A stretch of DNA of 64,000 nucleotides, taken from assembly GCF_900996225.1 (NCBI RefSeq), contig NZ_CAAJGL010000101.1:620001-684000 (forward strand), given 5' to 3'. The notes below the pieces were generated by a model. It was not told the origin of the DNA, searched no databases, and saw only the letters and a program-made list of their open reading frames with translations. Below are positions 38,754 to 48,943 of this stretch, one piece after another. This DNA is from Paraburkholderia sp. BCC1884. GTDB lineage: Bacteria > Pseudomonadota > Gammaproteobacteria > Burkholderiales > Burkholderiaceae. The translations under genes were made by a program, and so were the position numbers. The first letter of the stretch is position 1, and each line of letters opens with the position of its first letter.

Positions 38754-40078
38754 CGTCTTTACACGATCGTCACATCAAACCGCTGATTCTCGCCGGCCTG
38801 AACGGCGACAACTGGCATCTCGAAGACTATGTGTCGCGCGGCGGTTACGCCCAGCTGCGACGTATTCTGGAAGAAAAGATTCCGCCCGAACAGGTGATCG
38901 CCGAGGTCAAGGCCTCGGGTCTGCGCGGCCGGGGCGGTGCGGGCTTCCCGACCGGGCTGAAGTGGAGCTTCATGCCGCGTCAGTTCCCGGGCCAGAAATA
39001 CCTCGTCTGCAATTCGGACGAAGGTGAACCGGGCACATTCAAAGACCGTGACATCCTGCGCTTCAATCCGCATTCACTGATCGAAGGCATGATCATCGGC
39101 GCGTACGCGATGGGCATCACGGTCGGCTACAACTATATTCACGGCGAAATCTGGGAAGCCTACAAACGCTTCGAAGCAGCGCTGGACGAAGCTCGCCGCG
39201 CCGGGTTCCTCGGCGAGAACATCATGGGTTCGGGCTTCTCGTTCGAACTGCATGCGCACCACGGTTACGGCGCCTACATTTGCGGCGAAGAAACCGCGTT
39301 GCTGGAGTCGCTGGAAGGCAAGAAAGGCCAGCCGCGCTTCAAGCCGCCGTTCCCGGCGAGCTTCGGCGTGTACGGCAAGCCGACCACGATCAACAACACC
39401 GAGACGTTCGCGGCCGTGCCGTTCCTGCTCGCGGTCGGCCCGCAGAATTACCTCGAGATCGGTAAGCCGAACAACGGCGGCACGAAGATTTTCTCGGTGT
39501 CGGGCGACGTCGAACGTCCGGGCAACTATGAAATTCCGCTCGGCACGCCTTTCGCGACGCTGATGGAACTCGCCGGCGGCATTCGCGGCGGCAAGAAGAT
39601 CAAGGCTGTGATTCCTGGCGGTTCGTCGGCGCCGGTGATTCCGGGCGACATCATGATGCAGACCGATATGGACTACGACTCGATCGCCAAGCAAGGCTCG
39701 ATGCTTGGTTCGGGGGCGGTCATCGTGATGGACGAGACACGCTGCATGGTGCGCTCGCTGCTGCGTCTGTCGTACTTCTATTACGAAGAGTCTTGCGGTC
39801 AATGCACGCCTTGCCGCGAAGGCACGGGCTGGCTGTACCGCGTCGTGCATCGTATCGAGCACGGGCTCGGCCGTCCGGAGGATCTGGATCTGCTGAACTC
39901 GGTCGCTGAGAACATCATGGGTCGCACGATTTGCGCGCTCGGCGATGCAGCGGCCATGCCGGTGCGCGGCATGCTCAAGCACTACTGGGACGAATTCGAA
40001 TATCACGTCGCCCACAAGCATTGCCTCGTCGGCGGTCATGCCGGCGCAGCGGCGGCGTCGGAAACCGTAGCGGCTTGA
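38750..40078 (+). CDS. nuoF: NADH-quinone oxidoreductase subunit F
   Basis: A 442-residue subunit that oxidises NADH, with FMN and a 4Fe-4S centre. The NADH motif [15 protein letters not shown] is near residue 60, the FMN part is [15 protein letters not shown], and the cluster ligands are in [14 protein letters not shown] plus a later Cys. The start overlaps nuoE by four bases. A reading frame continuing 36 codons upstream is rejected. Confidence 0.98.
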   Translation: MTSLHDRHIKPLILAGLNGDNWHLEDYVSRGGYAQLRRILEEKIPPEQVIAEVKASGLRGRGGAGFPTGLKWSFMPRQFPGQKYLVCNSDEGEPGTFKDRDILRFNPHSLIEGMIIGAYAMGITVGYNYIHGEIWEAYKRFEAALDEARRAGFLGENIMGSGFSFELHAHHGYGAYICGEETALLESLEGKKGQPRFKPPFPASFGVYGKPTTINNTETFAAVPFLLAVGPQNYLEIGKPNNGGTKIFSVSGDVERPGNYEIPLGTPFATLMELAGGIRGGKKIKAVIPGGSSAPVIPGDIMMQTDMDYDSIAKQGSMLGSGAVIVMDETRCMVRSLLRLSYFYYEESCGQCTPCREGTGWLYRVVHRIEHGLGRPEDLDLLNSVAENIMGRTICALGDAAAMPVRGMLKHYWDEFEYHVAHKHCLVGGHAGAAAASETVAA

Positions 40079-40191
40079 GTACCAGATAAGCACGCAGAAC
40101 AACACGTCAACCGCGGGATTCATCGTCTGAAAAATGGGCGATGAACAGGGCGAACGATTGAGCGGTAACAGGTTAAGGAAGATTGACCATC

Positions 40192-42525
40192 ATGGTTGAA
40201 CTTGAAATAGACGGCAAGAAAGTCGAGGTGCCTGAAGGCAGCATGGTGATCCAGGCTGCGCATAAGGTCGACACGTACATTCCTCACTTCTGCTATCACA
40301 AGAAGCTGTCGATTGCGGCCAACTGCCGGATGTGTCTGGTCGATGTCGAAAAGATGCCGAAGGCCGTGCCCGCATGCGCCACGCCGGTGTCGGCCGGCAT
40401 GATCGTGCGCACCAAGTCGGACAAGGCGGTGAAGGGTCAGCAAGCCGTGATGGAATTTCTGCTGATCAACCACCCGCTGGATTGCCCGATCTGCGACCAG
40501 GGCGGCGAATGCCAGTTGCAGGATCTGGCTGTCGGTTACGGCAAGTCGTCGTCGCGTTACAGCGAAGAAAAGCGCGTGGTGTTCCACAAGAACGTCGGCC
40601 CGCTGATCTCGATGGAAGAAATGTCGCGTTGCATTCACTGCACGCGTTGCGTGCGTTTCGGCCAGGAAGTGGCCGGCGTGATGGAACTCGGCATGCTGGG
40701 CCGCGGCGAGCATTCGGAAATTACCTCGTTCGTCGGCAAGACGGTCGACTCCGAAATGTCCGGCAACATGATCGATCTGTGCCCGGTCGGCGCGCTGACC
40801 AGCAAGCCGTTCCGCTACAGCGCCCGTACCTGGGAACTGTCGCGCCGCAAGTCGGTGAGCCCGCACGATTCCGTCGGCGCGAACCTCGTGGTGCAAGTGA
40901 AGAACAACCGCGTGATGCGGGTTCTGCCGTTCGAAAACGAATCCATCAACGAATGCTGGATTTCGGACAAGGACCGCTTCTCGTATGAAGGCCTGAACAG
41001 CCCGGAACGTCTCACGCAGCCGATGCTCAAGCAGGACGGCAAGTGGATCGAGACCGACTGGCAAACCGCGCTCGACTACGTGGTCAAAGGTTTGAAGGGC
41101 ATCAAGGGCGATCACGGCGCAAGCGCGCTGGCTGCAGTGGGCAGCGCCCACAGCACGGTCGAAGAACTGTTCCTGTTGAAGCAACTCGCGCAAGCGGTCG
41201 GCACGCCTAACGTCGACTTCCGTCTGCGTCAGTCGGATTTCTCCGCGCCGGTCGACGGTACGCCGTGGCTCGGTACGGCCATCGCCGAATTGTCGAACGT
41301 CGATGCCGCGTTGGTGATCGGTTCGGATCTGCGTCGCGATCATCCGCTGTTTGCCGCGCGTCTGCGTCAAGCCGCCAAGAACGGCGCGAAGCTCACGCTG
41401 GTGCAAGCCACCAACGACGACGCGCTGATCCCGCAAGCGCAGCGCGTGGTCGCGGCGCCGTCGGCATGGCTCGACGCGCTGGCGGGCATCGCCGGCGCAG
41501 TGTCGGAAGCCAGGGGCGTGGCACTGCCGGAAGCTTTCGCCGGCACGCAACCGACCGACGCGAACAAGCAGGTCGCCAAGTCGCTCAGCACCGGCGAAAG
41601 CCGTCTGGTGCTGATCGGCAACGCAGCGGTTCGTCATCCGGACTTCGCCGCCATTCACGCTGCAGCTCAATGGATCGCAGACGCCACCGGCGCGACGCTC
41701 GGCTTCCTCACGGAAGGGGCCAACACGGTCGGTGCGCATCTCGTGAACGCGCTGCCGGGCGAGGGTGGTCTGAACGCTCGCGAAGTGTTCGAGCAACCGC
41801 GCAAAGGTTATGTGCTGCTGAACGTCGAACCGGAGTTCGACACGGCTAATCCGGCGCAGGCTCTCGCGGCGTTGAATCAGGCTGAAATGGTCGTCGTCAT
41901 GTCGCCGTTCCAGACTGGCGCAGACTACGCCGACGTGCTGCTGCCGATCGCGCCGTACACGGAAACCGCCGGTACGTTCGTCAATGCAGAAGGCACGGTG
42001 CAGACGTTCAACGGCGTCGTGCGTCCGCTCGGCGACACGCGTCCGGCATGGAAGGTGTTGCGCGTGCTGGGCAGCCTGCTGGGTCTGCCGGGTTTCGAAT
42101 TCGACACCTCGGAAGAAGTGCGCAATGCAGCGCTCGGCAGCGGCGAACTGAATTCGCGTCTGTCGAACAGGACGGGCGTCACGGCGACTCGCGGCAAGAC
42201 GGCCAAGGCAGTGGAAGGCAAGTTCGAGCGCATCGCAAACGTGCCGATCTATCACGCCGACGCACTCGTGCGTCGCGCCGAATCGCTGCATCTGACGGCA
42301 GCGGCACGCGCGGCCAACACGGTCGGTCTGCCGGCTGCGCTGTTCGACAAACTGGGTTTGAAGGAAGGCGACGCAGTGCGCGTGCGCCAGGGCGAGCAAT
42401 CGGTGCAGTTGCCGGCCGTGCGCGACGCGAATCTTGCGGAGACGGTCGTCCGCGTATCGGCGGCTACGCCTGCCGGTGCAGCGCTGGGCAGCCTGTTCGG
42501 TGAACTGGTGGTGGAGAAGGCGTAA
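40192..42525 (+). CDS. nuoG: NADH-quinone oxidoreductase subunit G
   Basis: A 777-residue 75-kDa subunit. The N-terminal 2Fe-2S ferredoxin domain has Cys in CYHKKLSIAANCRMC. The His-Cys-ligated cluster and 4Fe-4S clusters are in HPLDCPICDQGGECQLQ and CIHCTRCVRFG. The molybdopterin-oxidoreductase-like domain (about 220-770) lacks the cofactor role. AAGGAAG lies 10 bases before the ATG at 40192; an upstream TTG has no spacing. Its stop touches the nuoH start. Confidence 0.98.
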   Translation: MVELEIDGKKVEVPEGSMVIQAAHKVDTYIPHFCYHKKLSIAANCRMCLVDVEKMPKAVPACATPVSAGMIVRTKSDKAVKGQQAVMEFLLINHPLDCPICDQGGECQLQDLAVGYGKSSSRYSEEKRVVFHKNVGPLISMEEMSRCIHCTRCVRFGQEVAGVMELGMLGRGEHSEITSFVGKTVDSEMSGNMIDLCPVGALTSKPFRYSARTWELSRRKSVSPHDSVGANLVVQVKNNRVMRVLPFENESINECWISDKDRFSYEGLNSPERLTQPMLKQDGKWIETDWQTALDYVVKGLKGIKGDHGASALAAVGSAHSTVEELFLLKQLAQAVGTPNVDFRLRQSDFSAPVDGTPWLGTAIAELSNVDAALVIGSDLRRDHPLFAARLRQAAKNGAKLTLVQATNDDALIPQAQRVVAAPSAWLDALAGIAGAVSEARGVALPEAFAGTQPTDANKQVAKSLSTGESRLVLIGNAAVRHPDFAAIHAAAQWIADATGATLGFLTEGANTVGAHLVNALPGEGGLNAREVFEQPRKGYVLLNVEPEFDTANPAQALAALNQAEMVVVMSPFQTGADYADVLLPIAPYTETAGTFVNAEGTVQTFNGVVRPLGDTRPAWKVLRVLGSLLGLPGFEFDTSEEVRNAALGSGELNSRLSNRTGVTATRGKTAKAVEGKFERIANVPIYHADALVRRAESLHLTAAARAANTVGLPAALFDKLGLKEGDAVRVRQGEQSVQLPAVRDANLAETVVRVSAATPAGAALGSLFGELVVEKA

Positions 42526-43590
42526 ATGAGCTTGTTCGATACGATCAACTCGGGCGGCACCCAGCTTCTCGGTGTGGCATGGCCCACGGTGTGGGCGCTC
42601 GTGCGCATCCTGGTGGTGGCCGTCGCGATCCTGCTGTGCGTGGCTTACCTGATCCTCTGGGAGCGTAAGCTGATCGGCTGGATGCACGTGCGTCTCGGTC
42701 CGAACCGCGTCGGCCCCGCAGGTTTGCTGCAGCCGATCGCCGACGTGCTGAAGCTGCTGCTGAAAGAAGTGATTCAGCCGGCGCAGGCCAGTCGCTGGAT
42801 CTACCTGATCGCGCCGATCATGGTGGTGGTGCCTGCCTTCGCGGTCTGGGCGGTGATCCCGTTCCAGGCGGGCGCGGTGCTCGGCGACATCAACGCGGGT
42901 CTGCTGTACGCCATGGCGATTTCGTCGATCGGCGTGTACGGCGTGATTCTGGCCGGTTGGGCATCGAACTCGAAGTACGCGTTCCTCGGTGCGATGCGCG
43001 CCGCGGCGCAGATGGTCTCGTACGAAATTTCGATGGGCTTCGCGCTCGTCGTCGTGCTGATGACCGCCGGCACGCTGAATCTGTCGGGCATCGTCAATTC
43101 GCAGGAACATGGCTTCTTCGCTTCGCACGGCTTGAACTTCCTGTCGTGGAACTGGCTGCCGCTTCTGCCGATGTTCGTCGTGTACTTCATCTCGGGCATC
43201 GCCGAAACTAACCGTCACCCGTTCGACGTGGTGGAAGGGGAGTCGGAAATCGTCGCGGGCCACATGATCGATTACTCGGGTATGGCGTTCGCGCTGTTCT
43301 TCCTCGCCGAGTACATCAACATGATCGTGATCTCGGCATTGGCTGCAACACTGTTCCTTGGCGGCTGGAGCGCACCGTTCGGCTTCCTGTCGTTCGTCCC
43401 GGGCATCGTATGGCTCGTCGTCAAGGTTTTCCTCCTGTTGTCGGTATTCATCTGGGCGCGTGCCACGTTCCCGCGCTACCGCTATGACCAGATCATGCGT
43501 CTGGGCTGGAAGGTTTTCATTCCGGTTTGCGTGGTGTGGCTGGTGGTAGTCGGCTTCTGGATCATGTCGCCGTTGAATATCTGGAATTAA
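42526..43590 (+). CDS. nuoH: NADH-quinone oxidoreductase subunit H
   Basis: A 354-residue membrane subunit at the junction of the two arms that lines the quinone tunnel. Eight helices are present, with conserved loops [53 protein letters not shown] and [18 protein letters not shown]. It starts right after the nuoG stop with no gap, so it probably depends on coupled translation. Confidence 0.98.
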   Translation: MSLFDTINSGGTQLLGVAWPTVWALVRILVVAVAILLCVAYLILWERKLIGWMHVRLGPNRVGPAGLLQPIADVLKLLLKEVIQPAQASRWIYLIAPIMVVVPAFAVWAVIPFQAGAVLGDINAGLLYAMAISSIGVYGVILAGWASNSKYAFLGAMRAAAQMVSYEISMGFALVVVLMTAGTLNLSGIVNSQEHGFFASHGLNFLSWNWLPLLPMFVVYFISGIAETNRHPFDVVEGESEIVAGHMIDYSGMAFALFFLAEYINMIVISALAATLFLGGWSAPFGFLSFVPGIVWLVVKVFLLLSVFIWARATFPRYRYDQIMRLGWKVFIPVCVVWLVVVGFWIMSPLNIWN

Positions 43591-43604
43591 GGGCGGATGA
43601 ACCC

Positions 43605-44093
43605 ATGACCGCAATTCAAAACTTCTTCAAGACCTTCTTTCTCACGGAGTTGCTCAAAGGCCTCGCGTTGACCGGACGTTACACGTTCCAGCGCAAGGTG
43701 ACCGTGCAGTTCCCGGAAGAGAAGACCCCGATCTCGCCGCGTTTTCGCGGTTTGCATGCGCTGCGTCGCTATGAAAATGGCGAAGAGCGCTGCATCGCAT
43801 GCAAGCTGTGCGAAGCGGTGTGCCCGGCGCTCGCCATCACGATCGAGTCTGACACGCGCGCGGACAATACGCGCCGTACCACGCGCTACGACATCGACCT
43901 GACCAAGTGCATCTTCTGCGGTTTCTGCGAAGAGAGCTGCCCGGTCGACTCGATCGTCGAGACGCATATTCTCGAGTATCACGGCGAGAAGCGCGGCGAC
44001 CTGTATTTCACGAAAGATATGCTGCTGGCCGTTGGCGATCGCTACGAAGCGGAGATCGCTGCGAACAAGGCAGCCGACGCACCGTATCGTTGA
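43605..44093 (+). CDS. nuoI: NADH-quinone oxidoreductase subunit I
   Basis: A 162-residue ferredoxin-like subunit with two 4Fe-4S motifs, [12 protein letters not shown] and [12 protein letters not shown]. It passes electrons to N2 in NuoB. The amphipathic N-terminus ([22 protein letters not shown]) attaches it to the membrane. It starts 14 bases after nuoH. Confidence 0.98.
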   Translation: MTAIQNFFKTFFLTELLKGLALTGRYTFQRKVTVQFPEEKTPISPRFRGLHALRRYENGEERCIACKLCEAVCPALAITIESDTRADNTRRTTRYDIDLTKCIFCGFCEESCPVDSIVETHILEYHGEKRGDLYFTKDMLLAVGDRYEAEIAANKAADAPYR

Positions 44094-44283
44094 AGCGCTT
44101 CAGTTGAAGCAGTCAATGCGGCAGTAATGCATGAGTAAAACGGCCTGTTGTCGGGCCGAGCGCCGCGGTCTGAACACCGCGGCACGGCGCACCTGTGTGG
44201 TTGTCTGGGCGGATTGCCTGCCTTGCCCGCCACGCGTGCCAAAGAACAATGCCTGACGATGGCCTAACGATGAACCGGTAATC
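44094..44283. repeat. Structured nuoI-nuoJ gap with several short inverted repeats
   Basis: A 190-base gap inside the operon. It contains the palindrome TGAAGCGCTTCA crossing the nuoI stop, GCTTCA-GT-TGAAGC, CGGCC/GGCCG, and the perfect hairpin GCCGCGGT-CTGAAC-ACCGCGGC (44162-44183). No T run follows, so it is not a standard terminator. No gene is visible. Confidence 0.6.
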
Positions 44284-44991
44284 ATGGAATTCACGACCGT
44301 ACTGTTCTACATCTTCGCGCTGCTGCTGGTGGTTTCAGGGCTGAAGGTGATCACCTCGCGCAACCCGGTGTCGTCCGCACTATTTCTGGTGCTGGCGTTC
44401 TTCAACGCGGCGGCGATCTGGATGCTGCTGCAGGCCGAGTTCCTCGCGATCCTGCTGGTGCTGGTCTACGTCGGCGCGGTGATGGTGCTGTTCCTGTTCG
44501 TGGTGATGATGCTGGACATCAACATCGACGTGCTGCGCAAGGACTTCAGGCGCTTCGTGCCGATGGCCACGCTGGTCGGCGCGATCATCGTGATCGAAAC
44601 CGCGCTGATCCTGTGGCACGGCTACGGTGCGACGGCCACCGCGCTGCGCGACACCACGGCGGCCGCAAACGGCATGGGCGACTGGTCGAACACACGCCTG
44701 ATCGGCAAGGTCATTTACACGGACTACATCTTCGCGTTCGAAGTCGCCGGCCTCGTGCTGCTGGTGGCGATCATCGCGGCGATTGCGCTGACCACGAGTC
44801 ACAAGAAAGACAGCAAACGTCAGAACGTTAGCGAGCAGGTCAAGGTTCGTGCTCAGGACCGCGTGCGCGTCGTGAAGATGAAATCGGAAAAGACCGCGGC
44901 GACGATCGCCGCGGAAGAAGCGGCCGCGAAAGCGGCGGCAGCAGCAGCGGCGGCAGCAACAGCCGACTCGGCACCGGCTAAAAACAGCTGA
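44284..44991 (+). CDS. nuoJ: NADH-quinone oxidoreductase subunit J
   Basis: A 235-residue five-helix membrane subunit. The conserved part is [44 protein letters not shown] (residues about 38-78) with the pi-bulge helix. The C-terminal 60 residues are cytoplasmic and rich in Lys, Arg and Ala, ending in a long Ala run. This tail is longer than in the E. coli protein (184 aa). Confidence 0.96.
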
Positions 44992-45011
44992 GCGGACAGG
45001 AGATAGAAATC

Positions 45012-45317
45012 ATGTTGACCCTTGCCCATTACCTTGTCCTCGGTGCGATCCTGTTTGCGATCAGCATCGTCGGCATTTTCCTGAATCGCCGTAACGTCAT
45101 CATCATCCTGATGGCGATCGAGTTGATGCTGCTCGCGGTGAACACCAATTTCGTCGCGTTCTCGCATTACCTCGGCGACGTGCATGGCCAGATCTTCGTC
45201 TTCTTCGTGCTGACAGTGGCAGCGGCGGAAGCGGCGATCGGCCTCGCAATTCTGGTGACCCTGTTCCGTAGCCTCGACACGATCAATGTCGAGGATCTCG
45301 ATCAGCTCAAAGGTTAA
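45012..45317 (+). CDS. nuoK: NADH-quinone oxidoreductase subunit K
   Basis: A 101-residue three-helix proton-channel subunit. Conserved membrane glutamates are seen in [13 protein letters not shown] and [27 protein letters not shown] precedes the ATG. Confidence 0.98.
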
Positions 45318-45334
45318 TTTCAGGAAAAGCGGTT

Positions 45335-47413
45335 ATGTCCACGATACTCAATGAAAACCTGCTGCTGGCGATCCCGCTGGCACCGCTGGCCGGCTCGCTG
45401 ATTGCGGGTCTGTTCGGGAACGCGGTAGGGCGCAAGGGCGCGCATTCGGTCACGATCCTCGGCGTCGCGATCTCGTTCATCCTGTCGGCCATCGTCTTCT
45501 TCCAGGTGCTGGATGGCGCGAGCTTCAACGCGACCATCTATCAATGGATGGCGATCGGCAAGACGAATTTCGAAGTCGGCTTCCTGGTCGACTCGCTGAC
45601 GGCGATGATGATGTGCGTGGTGACCTTCGTGTCGCTGATGGTGCACATCTACACGATCGGCTATATGGCCGAAGACGACGGCTACCAGCGTTTCTTTTCG
45701 TACATCTCGCTGTTCACGTTCTCGATGTTGATGCTCGTGATGAGCAACAACTTCCTGCAGCTGTTCTTTGGCTGGGAAGCGGTGGGCCTGGTGTCGTACC
45801 TGCTGATCGGCTTCTACTTCACGCGTCCGACCGCGATCTACGCCAACATGAAGGCGTTCATCGTGAACCGTATCGGCGACTTCGGCTTCCTGCTGGGTAT
45901 CGGCCTGCTGTTCGCTTTCGCGGGCTCGATGAACTACGGCGACGTCTTCGCGAAGCGCACCGAACTCGCGGCCTTGAGCTTCCCGGGTACGGATTGGGGT
46001 CTGCTGACAGTGGCCTGTATCTGCCTGTTCATCGGCGCGATGGGTAAGTCGGCGCAATTCCCGCTGCACGTGTGGCTGCCGGATTCGATGGAAGGCCCGA
46101 CGCCGATCTCGGCACTGATTCACGCGGCAACCATGGTGACGGCCGGTATCTTCATGGTCACGCGCATGTCGCCGCTGTTCGAACTGTCGGACACGGCGCT
46201 CTCGTTCGTCATGATCATTGGCGCGATTACCGCGCTGTTCATGGGCTTCCTCGGGATCATCCAGAACGACATCAAGCGCGTGGTGGCGTATTCCACGCTA
46301 TCGCAACTCGGTTACATGACGGTGGCGCTCGGCGCGTCGGCCTACTCGGTCGCCGTGTTCCATCTGATGACGCACGCATTTTTCAAGGCGCTGCTGTTCC
46401 TCGGCGCGGGTTCGGTGATCATCGGCATGCATCACGATCAGGACATCCGCAACATGGGCGGCCTGCGCAAGTACATGCCGATCACGTGGATCACCTCGCT
46501 GGTCGGTTCGCTGGCGCTGATCGGCACGCCGTTCTTCTCAGGCTTCTATTCGAAAGACTCGATCATCGACGCCGTGAAGCTGTCGAATCTGCCGGGCTCG
46601 GGCTTCGCATACTTCGCCGTGGTCGCGAGCGTGTTCGTGACCGCGCTGTATTCGTTCCGTATGTACTTCCTGGTATTCCACGGCAAGGAGCGCTTCCGCG
46701 GTCCGAAGCATCCGGAATCGCCGATGGGTATCGAAGCGGCTGCTCACGCGCATGACGCACATGGTCACGATCACGGCCACGACGCGCACGGCCATGGTCA
46801 CGACGACCACGCTCACGAGCCGCATGAAACGCCGTGGGTGGTGTGGCTGCCGCTGGTGCTGCTGGCGATTCCGTCCGTGGTGATCGGCGCGATCGGTGTG
46901 GGTCCAATGCTGTTCGGCGACTTCTTCCAGCATGGCGTGGCGTTCGACAAGGTCATCTTCATCGGCGCAAACCATCCCGCGGTGCACGAGATGGCCGAAG
47001 AGTTCCAGGGCTGGGCCTCGATGGGTTTGCACTCGGTCTCGGGTTTGCCAGTCTGGCTGGCACTCGCTGGCGTGGTGGTCGCGTGGTTCCTGTACCTCGT
47101 TCGTCCCGATTTGCCGCCTGTCATCAAGCGCGCGTTCGGCCCGATCTATACGTTGCTCGATAACAAGTACTACATGGACAAGATCAACGAAGTCGTGTTT
47201 GCGCGGGGCGCGGTGGCGATTGGCCGTGGTTTGTGGAAGGAAGGCGACGTCGTGGTGATCGACGGCATCGTGAACGGTAGCGCGCGCTTCATCGGCTGGT
47301 TCGCCGGCGTGATCCGCTTCCTCCAGTCGGGCTATATCTACCATTACGCGTTCGCCATGATTATCGGCATGCTGGGGCTCCTGACCCTGTTTGTAACGCT
47401 CGGCGGCAAATAA
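45335..47413 (+). CDS. nuoL: NADH-quinone oxidoreductase subunit L
   Basis: A 692-residue antiporter-like proton-pumping subunit with about 16 helices and the long lateral helix at the C-terminus. Conserved parts include FFGWEAVGLVSYLLIGFY (key Glu), GKSAQFPLHVWLPDSMEGPTPISALIHAATMV and VVAYSTLSQLGYM. Residues about 470-499 are a His-rich stretch of about 31 residues (HAHDAHGHDHGHDAHGHG and continuing) that replaces a normal loop. It could bind metal or be a neutral spacer. Confidence 0.98.
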   Translation: MSTILNENLLLAIPLAPLAGSLIAGLFGNAVGRKGAHSVTILGVAISFILSAIVFFQVLDGASFNATIYQWMAIGKTNFEVGFLVDSLTAMMMCVVTFVSLMVHIYTIGYMAEDDGYQRFFSYISLFTFSMLMLVMSNNFLQLFFGWEAVGLVSYLLIGFYFTRPTAIYANMKAFIVNRIGDFGFLLGIGLLFAFAGSMNYGDVFAKRTELAALSFPGTDWGLLTVACICLFIGAMGKSAQFPLHVWLPDSMEGPTPISALIHAATMVTAGIFMVTRMSPLFELSDTALSFVMIIGAITALFMGFLGIIQNDIKRVVAYSTLSQLGYMTVALGASAYSVAVFHLMTHAFFKALLFLGAGSVIIGMHHDQDIRNMGGLRKYMPITWITSLVGSLALIGTPFFSGFYSKDSIIDAVKLSNLPGSGFAYFAVVASVFVTALYSFRMYFLVFHGKERFRGPKHPESPMGIEAAAHAHDAHGHDHGHDAHGHGHDDHAHEPHETPWVVWLPLVLLAIPSVVIGAIGVGPMLFGDFFQHGVAFDKVIFIGANHPAVHEMAEEFQGWASMGLHSVSGLPVWLALAGVVVAWFLYLVRPDLPPVIKRAFGPIYTLLDNKYYMDKINEVVFARGAVAIGRGLWKEGDVVVIDGIVNGSARFIGWFAGVIRFLQSGYIYHYAFAMIIGMLGLLTLFVTLGGK

Positions 47414-47427
47414 GGCGAGGGACACTA

Positions 47428-48918
47428 ATGCACGCTTATCCGATTCTCAGTATCGCAATCTGGTTACCGATCCTCGTCGGCCTGCTGGTTCTGGCTATCG
47501 GTTCGGACCAGAACCCGGCTCCGGCGCGCTGGATTGCGCTGATCGGCTCGGTCGTCAGCTTCATCGTGACGATCCCGCTGATGACTGGGTTTGATTCGAG
47601 CACCGCCGATCTGCAGTTCGTCGAAAAGGCCAACTGGATCGAGCGTTTCAACATCACGTACCACCTGGGTGTCGACGGCATCTCGATGTGGTTCGTCGTG
47701 TTGACTGCATTGATTACGGTGATCGTCGTGATCGCCGCATGGGAAGTGATCACGAAGAACGTGGCGCAGTACCTGGCCGCGTTCCTGATCCTGTCGGGCA
47801 TCATGGTCGGCGTGTTCAGCTCGGCTGACGGCATGCTGTTCTACGTGTTCTTCGAAGCGACGCTGATCCCGATGTACATCATCATCGGTGTGTGGGGTGG
47901 GGCGAACCGCGTCTACGCGGCGTTCAAGTTCTTCCTGTACACGCTGATGGGCTCGCTGCTCATGCTGGTTGCGTTGCTGTACCTGTACGTCGAAACCGGC
48001 ACGTTCGATCTCGCGACGTGGCAGCACGCGCAGATCGCGATGACGCCTCAGGTATTGATCTTCATAGCGTTCTTCATGGCCTTCGCCGTGAAGGTGCCGA
48101 TGTGGCCGGTCCACACGTGGTTGCCTGATGCCCACGTGGAAGCGCCGACGGGCGGCTCCGTCGTGCTGGCTGCGATCATGCTGAAGCTGGGAGCGTATGG
48201 TTTCCTGCGTTTCTCGCTGCCGATCGCACCGGACGCGAGCCACTTCCTCGCACCGGTCGTCATCACGTTGTCGCTGATCGCGGTGATCTACATCGGTCTG
48301 GTCGCGATGGTGCAGGCCGACATGAAGAAGCTGGTCGCGTATTCGTCGATCGCGCACATGGGTTTCGTGACGCTCGGCTTCTTCATCTTCAATCAACTCG
48401 GCATGGAAGGCGCGATCATCCAGATGATCTCGCACGGTTTCGTGTCGGGCGCGATGTTCCTGAGCATCGGCGTGCTGTACGACCGTATGCATTCGCGTCA
48501 GATCGCCGATTACGGCGGTGTCGTCAACGTCATGCCGAAGTTCGCCGCGTTCGCGATGCTGTTCTCGATGGCCAATTGCGGCTTGCCGGGCACCTCGGGT
48601 TTCGTCGGCGAATTCATGGTGATTCTGGCGGCCGTCCAGTACAACTTCTGGATCGCAGGCGGTGCCGCGGTCACGCTGATTCTCGGCGCGGGCTACACGC
48701 TGTGGATGTACAAGCGCGTCTATTTCGGCGCCATCGCGAACGAGCATGTGAAGAGCCTGCTCGATATCAACCGTCGCGAATTTTTCATGCTGGCAGTGCT
48801 TGCTGCACTGACGCTGTTCATGGGCCTCTATCCGAAGCCCTTTACCGATGTGATGCACGTATCCGTGGAAAACCTCCTCTCCCACGTTGCGCAGTCAAAG
48901 CTGCCGTTGCCTCAGTAA
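47428..48918 (+). CDS. nuoM: NADH-quinone oxidoreductase subunit M
   Basis: A 496-residue antiporter-like proton-pumping subunit with 14 helices. Motifs include FFEATLIPMYIIIGVWGG (membrane Glu), PMWPVHTWLPDAHVEAPTGGSVVLAAIMLKLG and KKLVAYSSIAHMGFV. It lies 14 bases after nuoL and 25 before nuoN. Confidence 0.98.
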   Translation: MHAYPILSIAIWLPILVGLLVLAIGSDQNPAPARWIALIGSVVSFIVTIPLMTGFDSSTADLQFVEKANWIERFNITYHLGVDGISMWFVVLTALITVIVVIAAWEVITKNVAQYLAAFLILSGIMVGVFSSADGMLFYVFFEATLIPMYIIIGVWGGANRVYAAFKFFLYTLMGSLLMLVALLYLYVETGTFDLATWQHAQIAMTPQVLIFIAFFMAFAVKVPMWPVHTWLPDAHVEAPTGGSVVLAAIMLKLGAYGFLRFSLPIAPDASHFLAPVVITLSLIAVIYIGLVAMVQADMKKLVAYSSIAHMGFVTLGFFIFNQLGMEGAIIQMISHGFVSGAMFLSIGVLYDRMHSRQIADYGGVVNVMPKFAAFAMLFSMANCGLPGTSGFVGEFMVILAAVQYNFWIAGGAAVTLILGAGYTLWMYKRVYFGAIANEHVKSLLDINRREFFMLAVLAALTLFMGLYPKPFTDVMHVSVENLLSHVAQSKLPLPQ

Positions 48919-48943
48919 CGCCGAGCGGAGGAATTTAAAGACC

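Noticed and set aside
40120-43614. A 1164-codon open frame on the minus strand opposite nuoG and nuoH
   Set aside because: The plus strand encodes textbook NuoG and NuoH. The antisense product is Arg/His/Gln-rich with no domain, which is the usual shadow of GC-rich coding DNA.
46546-46755. Additional plus-strand frames within nuoL (for example 46072-46755)
   Set aside because: They are out-of-frame readings of nuoL with no start site or conserved content.
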